Positions 1-10,800 of a DNA stretch of 47,024 nucleotides are shown piece after piece (the stretch's first letter is position 1; every line of letters begins with the position of its first letter). The notes below the pieces were generated by a model. The model saw nothing but the letters and a program-made list of their open reading frames with translations. It did not search any database and had not been told where the DNA came from. Origin of the DNA: Bacteroidota bacterium (GTDB lineage Bacteria; Bacteroidota; Bacteroidia; AKYH767-A; OLB10); contig JAHEMF010000019.1 of assembly GCA_024643795.1 (NCBI GenBank), positions 1-47,024 of the forward strand. The letters are read 5' to 3'. The position numbers and the translations under genes are program-made.

Positions 1-329
1 CCCAGGCCCTTTCCATAAAAAGATTGCCTGACATAAATCCTCTCTAATTGTAAGGCGTTAAGAGATTCCGTCTGGCTGGTTTTCGCATTAGGATTCAATT
101 TCAGATACCCTACAGTTTGATTGTCCTTTTGTGCTAAATAGAAAACAGATCCATCAAACATAGCCTGAGCTATAACTTCAGGGTTGAAAGATACTTTCAA
201 GTAATTGTTCAAATCATCAGGATCATTGTCAGCACCAAATGCCTCTTCAAAGGTTGATCGCCCCAATTCAACAAGATCACTAATATCCGCTTGAGTAGCT
301 ACCCTGATTTCATACTGGTTATCTGGCAT
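1..329 (-). CDS. GNAT-family N-acetyltransferase, C-terminal part missing (window edge)
   Basis: The reverse strand from 329 encodes about 109 residues beginning MPDNQYEIRVATQADISDL, a typical GNAT beta1-alpha1 opening. Before the sequence leaves the window it reaches the motif LERIYVRQSFYGKGLG, the start of the acetyl-CoA pyrophosphate-binding loop (R/Q-x-x-G-x-G/A). GNAT enzymes move an acetyl group from acetyl-CoA to an amine; the acceptor cannot be told here. The gene starts 7 bases after the stop of the T9SS propeller gene at 337, so the two are probably co-transcribed. The truncation is only the window end, not a broken gene. Confidence 0.85.
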   Translation of the reverse strand, partial: MPDNQYEIRVATQADISDLVELGRSTFEEAFGADNDPDDLNNYLKVSFNPEVIAQAMFDGSVFYLAQKDNQTVGYLKLNPNAKTSQTESLNALQLERIYVRQSFYGKGL

Positions 330-336
330 AAAGTCA

Positions 337-2886
337 TTAAAGTTTTACAAACTTCAATGTTTGTTTATTCTTAGAATTGATCATATTAAAGAAATAGACA
401 CCAGCTGGCAACTTTGCAACATCAATTGTACTACCTGATATTTCATTCTTTAAAAATTCTAAATGTAGCCGACCTGATGAACTATATATTTGTATTGTAG
501 TGTAATCTTCAGTGCCAGAAAAATATAGTGCCTCAGCAGTAAATGAAGGCCATATTTTTACTTTTTGCGATGAGTAACTTTCAGAAATTCCAACGCTAAG
601 TATAAGTGAGTCAACCGGAAATGAATAAGCGGACCTGCCATGAGTTCCAGCGACAAGCATATTAGAATTAAGGTCTACATCAATATCATAAACAGGCAGC
701 ACAGGCAGGTTGTTCCCAATTCTTTCCCAGTGAATCCCTGCATCCAAAGTGCCAAACACTCCTCCATCAGTTGCTAAAAACAAAATCTGATCATTTGAAC
801 CCGGGAGTACAACTATATCATTAGCTGCAACCGGAGGAAGATCACCAGTAATATCCAGCCATGTTGAACCATTATTATCGGAACGAAACACATGTGGGAT
901 CTGTTCATTGTATTTGTATCCTGAAACTGTGACATAAACCGTATTTGGTTTTAAAATATCCGGTGACGCTTTCAAACAGGTAACATACCTGTCGGGGAGC
1001 CCGGCTGACATATTAGTCCAGACACCCCCGTCATTTGGAGAATGCCATACATTACCATCACTCGTTCCTGCATAAAGTTTGCCTTGCGATACCTGTGATT
1101 CACAAAGAGTGGTGATTGTGTGAAATCTGGGAGAAAAGACAATACCATCCGTAAGATCAGGTGAGATAGGATTCCAAAACGCATTGGTTCCTGATATATT
1201 TTTATACACCCGGAATGTTCCTGTGTAAAGAACATCAGGATCATGCGAACTCATGAAGTATTGCATATCCCAATTTCTCCGGTCATTATTATCAATGCCA
1301 TCACCTGCCCAGTTAAAATTACTACCTCCATCATCTGATGAATATAGGCCTCCATTTTGCGTTTCAACAAATATCTTGTCAGGGTCTGTTGGATCATAAA
1401 CCGGCTGAAATCCATCGGCACCAAATATTTTAAGCCATGAATCAACAACTGAATAATTACCGGTAACGGTTCCATTATCCTGCAATCCACCTGTAAATGT
1501 TCCTGGGCTATGAGGATCTGCCACTATTCTATAAAACTGATTATTTGGAATCAGATCCAGATCGCTCCATGTCTGACCAGAATTAACCGTTTTATACAAA
1601 CCCCCATCCGTTGCCAATAATTGTGTGGTTGGACTTACAAACCAAACATCATGCTTATCAGCATGTGTATCAAAGTTAGGATCTGTATCAATCCAGCTCA
1701 TACCTCCGTTAAATGTTTTGAAAATATCAACTCCACATACATACACATGGTCAGCATTTGAAGGGTCAACCACTATCCTTCCAAAATACCATCCAAAACC
1801 ACCCAGAAAATTTGGATCAAGTCCGTTGAGTGGTAACAAGGTCCAGGTAGCTCCTGAATTTGTGGATTTATAAATTCCTTCGAGATCCAGAAATGGGTTT
1901 ACATAAATTGCATATAATGTAGAAGGTGATGTTTCTGAAATAGCAATTCCAATTCTTGACATATCCGTTTGGGGTAGACCTCCCGCGAGGATGTTCCAAG
2001 TTTGACCTCCATCTGTGGTTTTATATATCCTGGCAGCAGGACCAGAGATCAATGACTCCTGATTATTTCGAATTCGATTCCATCCTGCAGCATAAAGTAT
2101 CTGAGGATTTACAGGGTCCATAACGAGGTCAATAATTCCAGCATCATCACCTATGAATAAAATCTTACTCCATGAAAGCCCGCCATCAATACTTTTATAA
2201 AGGCCCCTGTCAACATTTCTTTCAAATGGAAGCCCCATTGTTGCAGCATAGATCTCCTGGGTGTTTACAGGATTCACTACTATTCTTGAAATAATTCGCT
2301 GATCTGTGAGACCCACATGCTGCCATGTAACACCGGCATCGGTGGAACGCCAGATCCCATCACCTACGAATGGGGTACCTGAAATATTCGGGTCACCTGT
2401 TCCGGCATAAATAGTGTTGGGGTTTCCTGGATCAAATACCAATGTACCAATTGGTATATAAGACTGATCATCGAAGATCGGCACCCACGTTACTCCGCCA
2501 TTCAATGATTTGAATATACCTCCGGATGCACAACCAACATATATGATATCCGGATTAGCCGGGTGAACAAGCAGGCAATTTATTCTTCCTCCAATATTGG
2601 TAGGTCCTTCCAGCTGCCAAGGTCCACTGAATCCGGGAATGGATTGCATTTTAAAGGCATCTCTTTGTTTCAAAACAGATATTGCCTGATCCAAGGCCTT
2701 CATATCAGGATGTAGTTCGGGCCAACTCCTTTCAAGTAAAAAGTGATCAGATGGATAATATTTAGGGTCGGAAAATGAAATGCTACCTGCCTGCTCGGTT
2801 GGAGTATAAATCACAATAAGTAAAACGGATGCGATTACTAGGCTGACAATGAGTCCAATACCAAGTCCCTGGGTTTTGATTTTCAT
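337..2886 (-). CDS. Secreted Asp-box (BNR/sortilin-like) beta-propeller protein with T9SS type A sorting domain
   Basis: 849 residues. Residues about 8-27 form a hydrophobic N-terminal segment (signal peptide or anchor). The body holds about eleven Asp-box motifs of the S/T-x-D/N-x-G-x-T-W type, for example KSLNGGVTW, RSTDAGVTW, KTTDGGQTW and RSDNNGSTW, between about residues 125 and 735. These mark hairpin turns of a large propeller like those of sialidases, sortilin/Vps10 and xyloglucanases. The last 80 or so residues (KIWPSF, then IQIYSSSGRL, then LPAGVYFFNM, ending KFVKL) match a type A T9SS sorting domain, so the protein is predicted to cross the outer membrane and be attached or released. 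No sialidase arginine triad is evident, so the substrate is unknown. A TATATTTG promoter element lies 45 bases upstream. Confidence 0.88.
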   Translation of the reverse strand: MKIKTQGLGIGLIVSLVIASVLLIVIYTPTEQAGSISFSDPKYYPSDHFLLERSWPELHPDMKALDQAISVLKQRDAFKMQSIPGFSGPWQLEGPTNIGGRINCLLVHPANPDIIYVGCASGGIFKSLNGGVTWVPIFDDQSYIPIGTLVFDPGNPNTIYAGTGDPNISGTPFVGDGIWRSTDAGVTWQHVGLTDQRIISRIVVNPVNTQEIYAATMGLPFERNVDRGLYKSIDGGLSWSKILFIGDDAGIIDLVMDPVNPQILYAAGWNRIRNNQESLISGPAARIYKTTDGGQTWNILAGGLPQTDMSRIGIAISETSPSTLYAIYVNPFLDLEGIYKSTNSGATWTLLPLNGLDPNFLGGFGWYFGRIVVDPSNADHVYVCGVDIFKTFNGGMSWIDTDPNFDTHADKHDVWFVSPTTQLLATDGGLYKTVNSGQTWSDLDLIPNNQFYRIVADPHSPGTFTGGLQDNGTVTGNYSVVDSWLKIFGADGFQPVYDPTDPDKIFVETQNGGLYSSDDGGSNFNWAGDGIDNNDRRNWDMQYFMSSHDPDVLYTGTFRVYKNISGTNAFWNPISPDLTDGIVFSPRFHTITTLCESQVSQGKLYAGTSDGNVWHSPNDGGVWTNMSAGLPDRYVTCLKASPDILKPNTVYVTVSGYKYNEQIPHVFRSDNNGSTWLDITGDLPPVAANDIVVLPGSNDQILFLATDGGVFGTLDAGIHWERIGNNLPVLPVYDIDVDLNSNMLVAGTHGRSAYSFPVDSLILSVGISESYSSQKVKIWPSFTAEALYFSGTEDYTTIQIYSSSGRLHLEFLKNEISGSTIDVAKLPAGVYFFNMINSKNKQTLKFVKL

Positions 2887-2930
2887 GAATTAAACAATTA
2901 ATTTAGCATTTTCATGTGTGGGTATAAGCA

Positions 2931-2938
2931 CAAATATA
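2931..2938 (-). promoter_or_regulatory. Bacteroidota -7 promoter element for the Asp-box propeller gene
   Basis: The reverse strand reads TATATTTG, an exact match to TAnnTTTG, ending 45 bases before the start codon at 2886. I see no clear TTG -33 element at the usual distance. The rest of 2887-3111, the divergent spacer to recJ, is AT-rich and holds nothing else I can name. Confidence 0.5.
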
Positions 2939-3065
2939 GTTCTAATACATTTTAGTTAAAGGTTTAGTTTTCAGTTACTTTCAATTTAATTTTTTAGTTA
3001 AACCATTCACAACTTTTATGTCAATAACTTTGGCTGCATTAGTGGCCTGGGCGGGATAGCCGCAT

Positions 3066-3073
3066 TATTTTTG
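3066..3073 (+). promoter_or_regulatory. Bacteroidota -7 promoter element for recJ
   Basis: TATTTTTG matches TAnnTTTG and lies 38 bases before the ATG at 3112. A matching -33 TTG at 17-23 bases is not evident. Confidence 0.45.
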
Positions 3074-3111
3074 TGATGGTCCTTTTTATTTAACTTTTGA
3101 TCCTTTTTATC

Positions 3112-4815
3112 ATGAAGAACAGGTGGGTACTTAAATCAAAGGCGGATGAGCAGCAAATTCAAAAGCTGGCAACCGAATTAAATATCAATCCTCTTTTAAC
3201 ATCTCTACTTATTCAGAGGGGGCATAATAGTTTTGAAAAAGCAAAACTATTTTTCAGACCATCTCTTTCTTTGCTTCATGATCCTTTTTTGATGAAGGAT
3301 ATGGAAATAGCAGTTACCAGAATAGAGCAAGCGATCAAAACTGGAGAAAAGATCTTAATCTATGGCGATTACGATGTTGATGGAACAACAGCAGTTTCTC
3401 TAGTTTATACGTTTCTAATCAAACGATACCCGAATGTTGATTTTTATATTCCTGACAGATACAAAGAAGGATATGGCATTTCATCAAAAGGGATTGAATG
3501 GGCCGCAGAAAATGATTTCAAACTTATAATAGCTCTCGATTGTGGTATAAAAGCAATTGATAAAGTAAATGAAGCTAACAATCTAGGCATTGATTTTATT
3601 ATTTGTGATCATCACCGTCCTGGAGAAAATATACCGGATGCATATGCAGTTCTGGACCCAAAGCGACCAGACTGCAATTATCCTTTCAAAGAGCTTTCGG
3701 GATGTGGTGTTGGCTTTAAATTGATCCACGCCTTGTTGATCGCATCAAAAGGTGACGAATCTGAATTGGATGAATATCTGGACCTTGTGGTTGTTAGTAT
3801 AGCTGCTGATATTGTATCTATCACCGGAGAGAACAGGACACTTGCATATTTTGGACTCAAGCGACTGAATTCATCCCCACGTCCCGGCATCAGGGCTATC
3901 TTACATGTAAGTAAATCATCCGGTGAACTTAATATCAGTGATATAGTTTTCACCATTGCTCCCAGAATCAACGCCGCAGGACGTATTGAAAGTGGAAGGC
4001 AAGCTGTAGAACTTTTGGTATCTCCAAATTTTGATGAAGCACTGCACCATGCGCTTGAAATTGATACTAAAAACACCAAGAGAAAAGGGCTGAATGAAAA
4101 AATTACAAAAGAAGCTTTAGAGCTTATAAATAATGATCCAAATTTTTCTTCCCGAAAAACAACTGTGCTTTTTAATCCCAAATGGCACAAAGGTGTGATC
4201 GGAATAGTAGCATCAAAACTTATTGATGAATACTACAGGCCAACTGTGATACTTACAAGTTCAGAAGGTATGATATCCGGATCTGCCAGATCAGTTAAGG
4301 ATTTTGATGTTTACAATGCAATTGAATCATGCAGCGACCTACTTGACCAGTTTGGAGGACACATGTATGCGGCAGGCCTAGCTATGAAAGAGCAAAAATT
4401 TAATGAGTTTAAAGAGCGTTTCGAATCTGTAGTATCAGACACAATAGAAGAGAGAATGCTGGTAAGAGAGATCGAAATAGATCATGTACTATCACTTGGA
4501 GATATTAATCCTTCCTTTTTCAATGTCCTCAAACAGTTTGAACCCTTTGGACCCGGCAACATGGCACCTATATTTAAAGCTGAAGAAGTATATGACAAAG
4601 GGAGGGCCAGAATTGTGGGAAACAATCACCTGAAGATGCAGTTGATCCAAAATGGAAATTCAAGGGTAGCATTTGATTCCATCGGGTTCAATCTGGGCAG
4701 TTTTTCTAATCAGATCCCTGGCAAAAGTTTTGATGTTTGTTTCAATATTGAAGAAAACCGTTATAATGGAAGAACATCACTACAGTTAAATATCAAGGAT
4801 ATATCTGTTGAATAA
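3112..4815 (+). CDS. recJ: Single-stranded-DNA-specific 5'-3' exonuclease RecJ
   Basis: 567 residues from ATG 3112; an in-frame TTG at 3097 would add five residues, but MKNRWVLK is the usual RecJ opening in this phylum. The DHH phosphoesterase motifs are present: GDYDVDGTT near residue 86 (metal-binding aspartates), ALDCGIK near 142 and DHHRPG near 166. A DHHA1 domain follows with GGHMYAAGLAM near 415, then the C-terminal OB-type domain (FEPFGPGNMAPIF). RecJ degrades 5'-ended single strands in recombinational repair (RecFOR pathway) and mismatch repair. Length and motif order are complete. It stands alone, divergent from the Asp-box gene and convergent with the barrel gene at 4852. Confidence 0.96.
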   Translation: MKNRWVLKSKADEQQIQKLATELNINPLLTSLLIQRGHNSFEKAKLFFRPSLSLLHDPFLMKDMEIAVTRIEQAIKTGEKILIYGDYDVDGTTAVSLVYTFLIKRYPNVDFYIPDRYKEGYGISSKGIEWAAENDFKLIIALDCGIKAIDKVNEANNLGIDFIICDHHRPGENIPDAYAVLDPKRPDCNYPFKELSGCGVGFKLIHALLIASKGDESELDEYLDLVVVSIAADIVSITGENRTLAYFGLKRLNSSPRPGIRAILHVSKSSGELNISDIVFTIAPRINAAGRIESGRQAVELLVSPNFDEALHHALEIDTKNTKRKGLNEKITKEALELINNDPNFSSRKTTVLFNPKWHKGVIGIVASKLIDEYYRPTVILTSSEGMISGSARSVKDFDVYNAIESCSDLLDQFGGHMYAAGLAMKEQKFNEFKERFESVVSDTIEERMLVREIEIDHVLSLGDINPSFFNVLKQFEPFGPGNMAPIFKAEEVYDKGRARIVGNNHLKMQLIQNGNSRVAFDSIGFNLGSFSNQIPGKSFDVCFNIEENRYNGRTSLQLNIKDISVE

Positions 4816-4851
4816 ATCATTGATGAAGATTGGTGGTGTTTGTACACACTA

Positions 4852-5706
4852 TCAATTATCGGTGCGAAATCTGAAGTATATTCCGGCCCTGATCAGTGGT
4901 GAGGCATTATGAAACTCAAAATCAGGAATCAATTCTACATTTCTTGCATTTACGTTTCTAGAAACTGAAATTCCTCCCTGCAAAGAGAGCACAATGTATT
5001 TTGCCAGATACTTATCAAGGAATGCGAAGAGCTGCCTGTCTTCATACTTAACATATGCTTCATTGTTATCAGAAAGCCGGTAGGAGGTTGTAATCCCTCT
5101 GAACCGCATACCAGTATACCATGAGTTTGATAGTTTTCTTTCAACTACAGCAAGTCTTGGTAGTAATCCAAACAACCTCCAATTACTATCAGGCCTCCAA
5201 TCAACATTAGCTACCGGTAAAAAATAAGCTCCAAAAAATTCACCATTATAATACAAACCGGGTTGAATGATAAGCTTTTCATTTACACTTAACCCATATA
5301 ATATCACACCACCCAGTTGCCAAGTATTACTGTTAAATTTATAACCATCGGAATAATTTTGGATCAAGCCTGCAAACGTCAATGATCGTGATGAATCAGG
5401 ACTGAAGTGCACCCATGAAACAAGTATACCGTTTCCATCCAACTCCATATTTTCTTCATTTATAAAATCATGAAACGTGCGCCTGTCACTAAAGGGTGAA
5501 AAAAGCACCAGATCATGCCCGGAGGCATTCACAGGAACTGATGCATTGACAAACCAATACGACTCTCTTGGGGTCCCTGAAGATGATTCTGCCGGCATAT
5601 TCCATGCCACGGCAGAAAAAAGATTCAGATAAGGCTGAGAGTATGATTCAACGGCTAAAGCAGAAACAATCACCATAACGAAGAAAGTCAACCTGATGTT
5701 GTTCAT
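4852..5706 (-). CDS. Secreted protein, probable small outer-membrane beta-barrel (DUF6268-like?)
   Basis: 284 residues with an N-terminal signal peptide (hydrophobic to about residue 20, ending ESYSQP). The remainder has alternating hydrophobic and polar strands, many aromatic residues and a C-terminus of the form GIYFRFRTDN, all typical of a beta-barrel. The length and pattern recall DUF6268-type barrels, but this is a memory-based guess. No catalytic motif is visible. It is divergent from the DUF4412 gene across a 67-base spacer and convergent with recJ. Confidence 0.65.
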   Translation of the reverse strand: MNNIRLTFFVMVIVSALAVESYSQPYLNLFSAVAWNMPAESSSGTPRESYWFVNASVPVNASGHDLVLFSPFSDRRTFHDFINEENMELDGNGILVSWVHFSPDSSRSLTFAGLIQNYSDGYKFNSNTWQLGGVILYGLSVNEKLIIQPGLYYNGEFFGAYFLPVANVDWRPDSNWRLFGLLPRLAVVERKLSNSWYTGMRFRGITTSYRLSDNNEAYVKYEDRQLFAFLDKYLAKYIVLSLQGGISVSRNVNARNVELIPDFEFHNASPLIRAGIYFRFRTDN

Positions 5707-5718
5707 ATTTCGTTTGAC

Positions 5719-5740
5719 ATAAGTGCTAAAATAAGTGCTA
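5719..5740. repeat. Direct repeat of ATAAGTGCTA in a divergent promoter region
   Basis: ATAAGTGCTA occurs at 5719-5728 and again at 5731-5740, a 12-base period. It lies midway between two divergent start codons (5706 minus, 5774 plus). Repeated half-sites one helical turn apart are a common layout for a regulator binding site, but no regulator is known here. Confidence 0.4.
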
Positions 5741-5773
5741 TTTTATTACTTTTCACAAAATAAACTTAGCATC

Positions 5774-6454
5774 ATGTTTAAAAAGTTCCTATTGTTCTTC
5801 ATTTTTTACCCCTTTGTTGCCAGTACAATTACCATTGGGCAGGAACTTTCATTTGTGATCACAATGGAGTCAAAGTCATTAAAAGAACCGATGGTGATGG
5901 AAATGTTCATTAAAAAAACTAAAACATTGCTGGTACCAAAGCAGTCCGTTGCTAATGGCGAAGTTAAGATCCTGTTCGATTATAACACAAAATCTCAGAC
6001 AACTCTGATCAACTCAAATGGTCAACTGATAGGAATGGTAGCTTCAATTAATAATATTGAAGAAGTCTATGAGACTGACAAAAAACTTCCGGAAATACAA
6101 AGTACCGGAAATACAAAAATAATTGATGGGTTTAATTGTAATGAATATCTTGTTGAATATAATAACACATCATCCAATATCTGGACCACCAAAGAAATAG
6201 AATATGGATTCAGCGATGTTTTTAAGTCAATGTTGAGTTTTAGCGGACCGAAAGGGAAAGACCTTGATTTTGTTAAAGGACATAAAGGTGTTGAAGGGTT
6301 TCCACTTGAAATGAATTCGAGAAACAAGAAAACCAAGGAAGAATTCAACGTTTTGATCAATCAGATCAGCACATCAACAATTGATGAAAACCTTTTCAGT
6401 ACAGAGGGTTACCAAATGGTAGATGCCTCTACGATCATGAAAAACGGAAAATGA
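5774..6454 (+). CDS. Secreted DUF4412-family protein
   Basis: 226 residues from ATG 5774, which begins a good signal peptide (MFKKFLLFFIFYPFVAST, cleavage near ITIGQ). A GTG at 5735 would put 13 residues before it and is unlikely. The mature part shows the pattern of DUF4412: a statement of a tracked quantity (ILFDYNTKSQTTLIN), then TGNTKIIDGFNCNEYLVEY, then W-T-T-K-E and a late proline-free helix. Function in the family is unknown; it is periplasmic or outer-membrane associated. A close but imperfect -7 box (TACTTTTC, 5747-5754) precedes it. Confidence 0.75.
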   Translation: MFKKFLLFFIFYPFVASTITIGQELSFVITMESKSLKEPMVMEMFIKKTKTLLVPKQSVANGEVKILFDYNTKSQTTLINSNGQLIGMVASINNIEEVYETDKKLPEIQSTGNTKIIDGFNCNEYLVEYNNTSSNIWTTKEIEYGFSDVFKSMLSFSGPKGKDLDFVKGHKGVEGFPLEMNSRNKKTKEEFNVLINQISTSTIDENLFSTEGYQMVDASTIMKNGK

Positions 6455-6489
6455 GCACATATTACTTCATTTACATCCAATGTAGGTTG

Positions 6490-6497
6490 TATCTTTG
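6490..6497 (+). promoter_or_regulatory. Bacteroidota -7 promoter element for the CBS/CorC gene
   Basis: TATCTTTG matches TAnnTTTG and ends 21 bases before the ATG at 6519, giving a short leader. The -33 region is not a clear match. Confidence 0.45.
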
Positions 6498-6518
6498 TAG
6501 CCCACCATTATAAACCAT

Positions 6519-7835
6519 ATGGCAATTAGTATAATAATTTCAATTTTACTCCTTTTATTAAATGGTTTTTTCGTGGCTGCAGAATTTGCGATCGTAAAGG
6601 TCAGGATGGCCCAAATAGATCTTAAGGTAAATTCAGGAAATCAACTTGCCAGCATATCGAAGCATATAGTTGAGCACCTCGATGCTTATCTTTCAGCAAC
6701 ACAATTAGGAATAACTATGACAAGCCTTGGCCTTGGATGGCTGGGAGAATCTGTATTCAGCACTTTAATTTTAAATAGTTTCAATTTTTTTAATTTAGAT
6801 CTTGACCCGGAAACTGCACACAAAATTGCATTCCCAGTTGCTTTCGGCTTACTTACCGTTTTACACATCGTATTAGGTGAGCTGGCACCAAAATCAATTG
6901 CCATTCGTTTTCCATTAAATACTACACTTTCTATTTCAGCACCATTACGAGTGTTTTATATAGTATTTAGCCCGTTGATATGGACACTGAATAAGCTTGC
7001 CAACTTTCTTTTAAAACTTATAGGTGTAAGGTCTGTTGGTGGACATGAGGTTCATACTGAAGAAGAGTTGAAGCTTATCCTCACTGAAAGCGAAGAGGGA
7101 GGAGCTATTAAGCAATCTGAACATGACCTTATTCAGAATGTGTTTGAATTTGACGACCGAATAGTTCGCCAAATTCTAGTACCCAGAACAAAAGTTTCTG
7201 GCATTGATATCGACACTCCAAATGATGAAATAATTCAACAAGTCATTAACGAAGGATATTCAAGGTTTCCGGTATACAAAGACAATATTGATAATATCAT
7301 TGGTATAATACATACCCGTGACTTCTTAAAACTCTTGCAACTGGATGACTTCCCGGGGATCAGGGAGATCATAAGGCCTGCATATTTTATTCCCATCACG
7401 AAAAGAATAAACGCTTTGTTGAGAGAGTTGCAAACTCAGCACATTCAGATGGCAATAGTTACCACAGAATTTGGAGGAACTGCAGGACTGGTAACAATGG
7501 AAGATATCATTGAAGAGCTAGTAGGCGAGATCCAGGATGAGTATGATGAGGAAAAACCTTTTGTTGAAAAAATCAGTGAAACAGAATTTATCGTCAATGC
7601 CCAATCCGCGGTTAGCGATGTAAATGACCTACTGCCCATTACACTTCCTGAAAGCAATGAATACGATACCATTTCCGGACTCGTAAATTATATTTTCGGA
7701 AGAATACCAGCTGTGAATGAAAAACGTGTTTATGGTGGTTATGAATTCACCATCTTGAAACGTTTTCGCCATAGTGTAGAAAGCATTAAAATGGTCGTGG
7801 TTGAAAGGGGAACAACGGGCAACCAAGAAGATTAA
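6519..7835 (+). CDS. CNNM/CorC (HlyC/CorC) family membrane protein with CBS pair
   Basis: 438 residues. Domain order: DUF21/CNNM membrane domain (residues about 1-190, four hydrophobic segments beginning LLLLLNGFFVAAEFAIVK), two CBS domains (about 205-325, including VPRTKVSGIDI and FPVYKDNIDNIIGIIHTRD), then the CorC_HlyC domain (about 345-430, ending ESIKMVVVERG). The family is linked to magnesium or cobalt handling; the old name hemolysin is misleading. GldE, a gliding protein, shares this architecture, but nothing here points to GldE in particular. The stop codon overlaps that of mfd by 4 bases, tail to tail. Confidence 0.9.
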   Translation: MAISIIISILLLLLNGFFVAAEFAIVKVRMAQIDLKVNSGNQLASISKHIVEHLDAYLSATQLGITMTSLGLGWLGESVFSTLILNSFNFFNLDLDPETAHKIAFPVAFGLLTVLHIVLGELAPKSIAIRFPLNTTLSISAPLRVFYIVFSPLIWTLNKLANFLLKLIGVRSVGGHEVHTEEELKLILTESEEGGAIKQSEHDLIQNVFEFDDRIVRQILVPRTKVSGIDIDTPNDEIIQQVINEGYSRFPVYKDNIDNIIGIIHTRDFLKLLQLDDFPGIREIIRPAYFIPITKRINALLRELQTQHIQMAIVTTEFGGTAGLVTMEDIIEELVGEIQDEYDEEKPFVEKISETEFIVNAQSAVSDVNDLLPITLPESNEYDTISGLVNYIFGRIPAVNEKRVYGGYEFTILKRFRHSVESIKMVVVERGTTGNQED

Positions 7836-10800
7836 ACTTCCACTTTAATGATGTTAATACTTTCGAATATTTTCATTAAAAGTTTTTGTGCCTGATCAAC
7901 CGTACTCACCCCCTCAAAAGTAATTGTAAGTTTATTATTTTTCTGATTCATTCTGCATTGTGAAGGATTCATCTGTATATAGCGGATCACAGAATTAAAT
8001 ATTCCAGACTTGTAAAAATCTGATTCAGGATCAGAAATAAAAGTACCCCTCATAAATCCTTTTTTCAATGTAACCTTCTCAAATCCAAGATGTTTTGCCA
8101 TCCAGCGTAAGCGTATGGCACTTGCAAGTTCCAGAAGCGGCGATGGCACAGGACCAAAACGGTCACGTAAATTGCTTAAATATTTATTGAGGTCTTTTTC
8201 ATCATCAATATCATCCAACTCTTTGTAGATATTCAACCTTTCGGTTATGTTGGTAATATAGTCGGTTGGTATGAGTATTTCAAGATCAGTATCAATCTGG
8301 CAATCTGAAACATAATCTTTACTATCATCTTCCGGAAACAACCCTTTAAAGTCCGTTGCTTTTAACTCACGTATAGCTTCATCCAGAATCTTATGATACA
8401 TTTCATATCCGATCTCTGAAATAAATCCACTTTGCTCACCTCCCAACAGGTTTCCGGCACCTCTTATATCGAGGTCTCGCATAGCTATTGAAAACCCGCT
8501 ACCTAGATCTGAAAACTCTTCAATTGCCTTGAGTCTTTGTCGGGCTTCTGGCGTTAAGACACTCAAAGGCGGAGATAATAAATAGCAAAATGCTTTTGTA
8601 TTAGAACGCCCAACCCTGCCGCGCATCTGATGCAGATCACTCAAACCAAAATGATGTGCCTGATTTATAATAATTGTGTTTGCGTTTGAAATATCAAGCC
8701 CAGATTCAATAATGGTCGTTGAAACAAGTACGTCAGTCTCTCCATTGATAAACCTCATCAATACTTTTTCCAACTGCTCTCCATCCATCTGACCATGACC
8801 AACATCAATGGACACGTCAGGACAAAGCTTTTTGATCATGGATGCAACCTCATGGATATCCTGCACCCTGTTATGTACAAAAAAAACTTGACCACCCCTA
8901 GAAACCTCATAATGGATTGCCTCTCTGATTATTTTATCATTAAAAGCATGAAGTTCGGTAGTTACTGGATATCTGTTGGGTGGGGGTGTATTTATTATGC
9001 TTAGATCACGCGCACCCATCAATGAAAACTGCAAAGTTCTTGGGATGGGAGTTGCCGTTAATGTGAGAGTATCAACATTTACCCGAAGTGCTTTGAGTTT
9101 TTCCTTTGAGCTAACTCCAAACTTTTGCTCTTCATCTATGATCAACAATCCCAGGTCCTTAAATTTAATGTCCTTACTCAGCAATCTGTGAGTACCAATT
9201 ATGATATCAATTTTACCTTCAACCAATCTTTTTTTTGTCTCAGTTTGTTGAGCCGCTGATTTAAAACGATTGATATAATCGACCGTACAGGGGAATTCCT
9301 TCAACCTTTCAGAAAAAGTACGATAATGTTGTAAGGCAAGAATGGTAGTAGGAACCAGAATAGCTACCTGTTTACTGTCGGCCACAGCCTTAAACGCTGC
9401 CCTAACTGCGATCTCTGTTTTTCCAAAGCCAACATCACCACATATCAACCTGTCCATAGGATACGGCTTCTCCATATCCTTTTTAAAATCTGCAGTCGAC
9501 TTAACCTGATCCGGAGTATCTTCAAAAATAAATGAAGCTTCAAGCTCAGATTGCATATAATTGTCTTTCGAAAATGCGAATCCTTTCTGTGCTTTTCTGG
9601 CAGCATACAAACCTATTAAGTCCTTGGCGATATCCTTGACCCGCTTTTTAGTTTTCTGCTTTAATGTGTTCCATGCATTTGATCCAAGTTTGTTGAGCTT
9701 AGGTTGTGTTCCTTCCTTTCCTGAATAACGTGATATACGATGAAGCGAATGAATACTCACATACAAAATATCATTATCCTTATATACTAATCTTATTGCC
9801 TCCTGCATACGACCTTCCACGTCAACCTTTTCAAGTCCGGCAAATTTTCCAATACCATGATCGATATGAGTTACGAAATCACCGGGCCTCAAACTATACA
9901 ACTCTTTCAGGGTCATTGCTTCTGACCTTCCAAAGTTCCGTTTCAACCTATACCTGTGGTATCTGTTAAAGATCTGGTGATCCGTATAGCATGCAAGTTT
10001 TAAATCATCATCAATGAATCCTTCATGCAGTGAAAGCAACAAAGTAGAAAAAGACAATTCCTTTCCCGGCGTTTTCTCTTTTAATTCAAGATCTTCAAAT
10101 ATGGCATAGATCCTTTCAATTTGATTAGGTGTATCAGAAAATATTATTGTTGAATATCCGGATTTATCATTCGCCAGTATTGTATTCCCAAGCAACTCAA
10201 AATTCTTATTAAATGATGGCTGCGGCTTTGAATTGTAAATGATATTATTTGATTTCTTATTATAGGTTCGAGTACCACATTCAACGATCCTATTCTTTTG
10301 CAATCCTGATAAAACTTTTTCAGTATCATCGAATACATCTTCAGCCTTACCTTTTACTTTATCGTAAAGTTCTTCTGCGCCCGTATCAACAGGGACTGAT
10401 TCATTCATCATCTTTAATCCACCCTGCATCACCTGAAGACTGTGATCAAGATCCAGCGCCCAGACTATGATATCATCTGATAAAAAATCAACAAATGATT
10501 GCCTTTGATCATCCAACATCTTTTGCTGCACATTAGGGATGATGGAGATATGATTCATATCCTTTTCAGAAAGTTGTGAAACGGGGTCAAATTCCCGTAT
10601 TGCCTCTATTTCCTGATCAGAGAACTCCAATCTGTACGGATTCTCATTTGAAAATGAATATATATCAACAATACCTCCCCGCACCGAGTATTGTCCTGCT
10701 TCATAAACAAAATCTGTACGCTCAAATCCATGTTCATTCAGGAACTCCATTATAAATTCCACTGAAAGCTTCTCACCCACCCTAGCTTCGACTGTATTTT

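Noticed and set aside
3678-4190. 170-codon open frame antisense to recJ
   Set aside because: Lies wholly inside the well-supported recJ gene, low-complexity S-rich translation, no promoter; a frame shadow.
5735-5773. GTG start 13 codons upstream for the DUF4412 protein
   Set aside because: Would put residues before a clear signal peptide; ATG 5774 fits.
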